The notes below the pieces were generated by a model. The model saw nothing but the letters and a program-made list of their open reading frames with translations, had not been told where the DNA came from and searched no databases. Made by a program: the position numbers and the translations under genes. Shown here piece after piece: positions 5,603 through 7,977 of a DNA stretch of 7,977 nt. Every line of letters starts with the position of its first letter. Positions within the stretch are counted from its first letter, which is position 1. The DNA comes from Acidobacteriaceae bacterium (lineage in GTDB: Bacteria > Acidobacteriota > Terriglobia > Terriglobales > Acidobacteriaceae): NCBI GenBank assembly GCA_003167305.1, contig PMTP01000139.1, forward strand, positions 1-7,977, in the 5' to 3' direction.

Positions 5603-7372
5603 CTACCTGGATGTAAGCAATATCTCCTTGCCTTTGGCCTTCGAGGAGCGCAGGAAGTAAATCGCGCCATATATGCCCCAGACACCGGAGATACCCAGTG
5701 CCAGCAGCGGTTCCTTGAAGGTGCCGAGTCCGAAGACCGGGCTGATGATGTAGAAGGCCATGCAGACCAGGTTTGCGAGCAGTCCGAAGCCGGGAATGAG
5801 CAGGTGAAGCACCACGTTATAATCGGGACGCTTATGGAAGGCCACTATGCACAGGAAGCAGCTCAGTGCATAAAGGATAAACGTCCCAAAGTTGGAGGTA
5901 AGCGTGATAGTCAGCAGCGAGTTCGGCAGGGCCGCCAGTTGGTCGTGCGAGAGGTATCCCCAACTGGAGAATAGCCCTTGCGGCAGAGCCTTGATGGCCG
6001 CATCGGTAGGAGCGCCGGCGTCGCCAAACACAAGTGACACTGCGATGACGCCGATGACCGCCGAGATGGCGACCAACGTCCAGATAGCCTTGCGGGGCGA
6101 GAGCGACCCGGCGTGCAGGATGCCGAAGTGCTCGGGAGCCTCATCGTCCTTGCCCATCGCGTAGGTGACGCGAGCGCCGGTGTTCATGCAGCTCAGCGTG
6201 GTGCCGATCAGCGCCAGGAAGACCGTGAAGGCCTCCGCCAGCATGAAGTAGTGCCCGTTGCCGTGGCCCAGCAGCGCGTCGCCGACGATGATCATCATGT
6301 CACCGATGGGCGCGGCGGAACTGGAGGCATTCGCCATGCTATACCCCGAGTTAAGGAAGTAGTTAGCCGCGAAATACTCGATCAGGTAGCAGACCAGGCC
6401 TTGAATCAACAGCGAGGCGATGACCGCAATCGGTATGTGCTTGGTGGGATTTTTAGCCTCGCCGCCCATCGAGGTCACCGATTCGAAGCCGACCAGGATC
6501 AGGATGGCGACCGTGGCCTGAATGAACAGGAAACTGAACTGATGCGGCTTTACCACCGAAGCGGCGTTGGGGTGAGAGAGAAAGGCGCCGGTCGAGTCCT
6601 TCTCAGGATAATCAATGACGAAAGGCACCGGCTTGCCGGCCGTGTCGAGCAAGGGCAGAGGCGCGCCGCTGGCATCGCGGATCGTCGAGCCGTCCTTGGC
6701 AGTGGCGAACTGGTACGTGTAGGTGGCCAGCGTCTGGTTGTCGTACTGGAAGGCAGCCGTGCCTGCCGGATGGCTGACACGATAGCCAACAGCCAGGAAG
6801 CTGAAGACGATCAGCGCGGAGATCTGAATCACGTTGATGGCCAGGTTGACGGCCGTGGAAGCGCCCGCGCCCTTGGATGCGATCCAGCCGACGAAGATCG
6901 AGAAGACAACCGCGATCAGCGCCATGAAGAGAGGCCCGGGATTCGAGCCGCTCATTGCGTTGGGATAGAGGAAGCCGACCACATAGCCAACGAAGATGCC
7001 GGTGGTGGCCACCATCACGCCGGGATAGACCCAGTAATAAAGGTGAGAACCCCAGCCAACGATGAACTTGGCGACGCGGGCGTACTTGAAGGCCTTGTCC
7101 TTGGAGAGCAGCGCCTGCTCCGCATAGTAGTAGCTCGACCCGGTGCCGGGATAAAGCTTGGAGATTTCAGCGTAGGCGACCGCTGTGGCCAGGCAGAGCA
7201 GCAGGGCGCCAAAGATGCCCAGCCACATGGCTGGCGCGGTGGTGCCCGTAGTGGCCTGAATGTAGAAGGTGAGCCATAGGAATGCGCCGGGGGCGATGAG
7301 GGCCATTGCATTGCTTGTCAGCCCTGTAAGGCCCAGGGTGGCTTGCATCTGAGGTGCTTTTTGATCGGCCAT
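5603..7372 (-). CDS. APC-family amino acid permease
   Basis: A 589-residue inner-membrane transporter of the amino acid-polyamine-organocation superfamily, probably importing or exchanging an amino acid or amine; the substrate cannot be told. Seen: about 12 hydrophobic helices by eye (near 17-38, 47-68, 112-136, 146-166, 174-196, 279-301, 314-338, 374-396, 430-449, 483-511, 521-544, 554-574), an unwound-helix pattern NAMALIAPGAF in TM1, YPGTGSSYYY after TM2, and the superfamily hallmark GFESVTSMGGEAKNPTKHIP after TM6. The loop between TM5 and TM6 (about 197-278) is unusually long, polar and predicted periplasmic; another long loop follows TM9. The ATG at 7372 is chosen over one at 7444 because TAAGGAG lies 7 nt before it and the extension is basic and membrane-unlike. 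The phosphatase follows 108 bp downstream on the same strand. Confidence 0.9.
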   Translation of the reverse strand: MADQKAPQMQATLGLTGLTSNAMALIAPGAFLWLTFYIQATTGTTAPAMWLGIFGALLLCLATAVAYAEISKLYPGTGSSYYYAEQALLSKDKAFKYARVAKFIVGWGSHLYYWVYPGVMVATTGIFVGYVVGFLYPNAMSGSNPGPLFMALIAVVFSIFVGWIASKGAGASTAVNLAINVIQISALIVFSFLAVGYRVSHPAGTAAFQYDNQTLATYTYQFATAKDGSTIRDASGAPLPLLDTAGKPVPFVIDYPEKDSTGAFLSHPNAASVVKPHQFSFLFIQATVAILILVGFESVTSMGGEAKNPTKHIPIAVIASLLIQGLVCYLIEYFAANYFLNSGYSMANASSSAAPIGDMMIIVGDALLGHGNGHYFMLAEAFTVFLALIGTTLSCMNTGARVTYAMGKDDEAPEHFGILHAGSLSPRKAIWTLVAISAVIGVIAVSLVFGDAGAPTDAAIKALPQGLFSSWGYLSHDQLAALPNSLLTITLTSNFGTFILYALSCFLCIVAFHKRPDYNVVLHLLIPGFGLLANLVCMAFYIISPVFGLGTFKEPLLALGISGVWGIYGAIYFLRSSKAKGKEILLTSR

Positions 7373-7379
7373 GAGCTTT

Positions 7380-7386
7380 CTCCTTA
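7380..7386 (-). promoter_or_regulatory. Ribosome binding site of the permease
   Basis: TAAGGAG on the minus strand ends 7 nt before the ATG at 7372. It decides this start against the upstream in-frame ATG at 7444. Confidence 0.75.
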
Positions 7387-7583
7387 GGATTGAATTTCGT
7401 GAGTCTGCCCGGCGGTTGGCCCCCGGGAATTTCGTAAGCTTCACCTGAGCCAGGCTTGCTGTTGTGCTGGTGCGGGTTAACTGAATGTTAGGAGCGGCTT
7501 GATAAGGATGAAATGAGGAAATTGAAATGAGATCTGGACCTACTCTGACTCAGGAACAGAATCTTCGAAAAGGGTTTGGCGGC

Positions 7584-7628
7584 GCGGTTCCGGTATGGCC
7601 CATCGTGAAATAGGCCGGCCGGAACCGC
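7584..7628. repeat. Hairpin between small ORF and permease
   Basis: GCGGTTCCGG (7584-7593) and CCGGAACCGC (7619-7628) form a perfect 10-bp stem. A second GGCC/GGCC stem (7597-7600 and 7613-7616) sits inside it, above a 3/2 internal loop and below a 12-nt terminal loop. In minus-strand transcription it begins 13 nt after the stop of the small ORF. Only a TTTT several bases beyond follows, so a classic terminator is doubtful; it may end or stabilise the upstream transcript. Confidence 0.7.
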
Positions 7629-7641
7629 AGTTTGACGTCCT

Positions 7642-7710
7642 CTAGCGCTTCGGCCTGAAGATAGCGACGAAGACAACGTAGATCACGATGACACTGAGGA
7701 GAACCATCAT
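7642..7710 (-). CDS. Possible 22-residue membrane peptide
   Basis: An ATG at 7710 opens 22 codons ending in TAG. The peptide begins MMVLLSVIVIYVV and ends FRPKR: one hydrophobic helix with a basic tail, the shape of small inner-membrane peptides with the tail inside. It starts 20 nt after the beta-barrel stop, and GAGG lies 9 nt before the ATG. The RPxR end recalls KdpF, the small subunit of the Kdp potassium pump, but the match is too short to claim and no kdp genes are in view. Chance is a real alternative for an ORF this small. Confidence 0.4.
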   Translation of the reverse strand: MMVLLSVIVIYVVFVAIFRPKR

Positions 7711-7730
7711 AGCCCAGCGCCTCGATTCGG

Positions 7731-7977
7731 TTATTTTTGGATGTTGTTGCCGAAGATGAAGCCGAATTCACCCACGACCCGGAACTGGCTGGGATCAGTT
7801 CCTGCCTTGCCGAAGACATCTCCCGTAGTGGAATCGGTGGCATGCACATACGCGAGATCTCCGCGTACAAAGAACCCGCCCTTTTGATAGGTGGGCGTGG
7901 CGGTAAAAGTAGTGCCTGCGCTGCCAGCCCCAAAGCCTAACAAATTGACCGATCCGTCGGTAGCACTCCCCGAACTC
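7731..7977 (-). CDS. Outer-membrane beta-barrel (porin-like) protein, 3' end only
   Basis: The last 81 residues and TAA stop of a gene whose start lies beyond the window edge. The reading frame is open through position 7977, so an apparent internal TTG start at 7943 is not the true start. Seen: alternating polar and hydrophobic or aromatic residues typical of beta-strands (FTATPTYQKGGFFVRGDLAY, then QFRVVGEFGFIFGNN) and Gly/Ser/Thr-rich turns. It resembles the C-terminal end of acidobacterial porin-like proteins (OmpL-like, putative beta-barrel porin-2); that family name is from recall and is tentative. It would sit in the outer membrane and allow solute passage. The permease downstream on the same strand may share its substrate route. 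Confidence 0.7.
   Translation of the reverse strand, partial: SSGSATDGSVNLLGFGAGSAGTTFTATPTYQKGGFFVRGDLAYVHATDSTTGDVFGKAGTDPSQFRVVGEFGFIFGNNIQK

Larger units (their letters stand above)
7373..7641 (-). other. Long non-coding leader of the permease
   Basis: About 270 bp without a convincing gene lie between the small ORF and the permease. The stretch carries the hairpin at 7584-7628, a 9-bp direct repeat GAATTTCGT (7392-7400 and 7427-7435, plus-strand reading), and between the copies a short inverted repeat CCCGG/CCGGG (7408-7412 and 7423-7427). A promoter for the permease probably lies here, but no convincing -35/-10 pair was found. It does not match any riboswitch class I know. Confidence 0.4.

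Noticed and set aside
6113..7279. 388-codon open frame on the plus strand
   Set aside because: Antisense to the permease; charged, low-complexity translation with no recognisable domain.
7373..7641. Known riboswitch ahead of the permease (for example ydaO, glycine or lysine type)
   Set aside because: None of the conserved core sequences of these classes could be seen.

Overview
The window looks like chromosomal DNA from a GC-rich Gram-negative bacterium. Acidobacteriota (Terriglobia-like) is the best guess. The clues are a eukaryotic-type Ser/Thr kinase beside a PP2C phosphatase, the end of an outer-membrane beta-barrel protein, strong AGGAG-type ribosome binding sites, and several intergenic palindromes of the kind scattered through those genomes. 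This assignment is inference from gene style; there is no rRNA or other taxonomic marker.

Layout. Plus strand, left: a FucI-type sugar isomerase (140-1567) followed by an FGGY sugar kinase best read as L-ribulokinase (1749-3332). Together they form a pentose (probably L-arabinose) catabolic module. The 181-bp gap between them holds a striking inverted array of octamer repeats (1572-1722). The ribulokinase meets the kinase gene tail to tail; their 160-bp convergent gap (3333-3492) holds a 10-bp perfect hairpin and a REP-like sequence.

Minus strand, reading right to left: the 3' end of an outer-membrane beta-barrel protein (7731-7977, running off the window), a possible 22-residue membrane peptide (7642-7710), a structured non-coding leader, a 12-TM APC-family permease (5603-7372), a PP2C phosphatase (4574-5494) and a C-terminally membrane-anchored Ser/Thr kinase (3493-4467). 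A perfect 16-bp hairpin separates permease and phosphatase.

How the genes work together: the isomerase and kinase would turn an aldopentose into a ketopentose 5-phosphate. The phosphatase and kinase form an opposing signalling pair. The beta-barrel and permease may give outer- and inner-membrane passage for an amino acid or related solute. No mobile element, tRNA, rRNA or CRISPR array is visible. I see no clearly new multi-gene system; the most unusual signals are the octamer inverted array, the tiny membrane ORF with its hairpin, the kinase with a degenerate glycine loop, and the periplasmic insertion in the permease.
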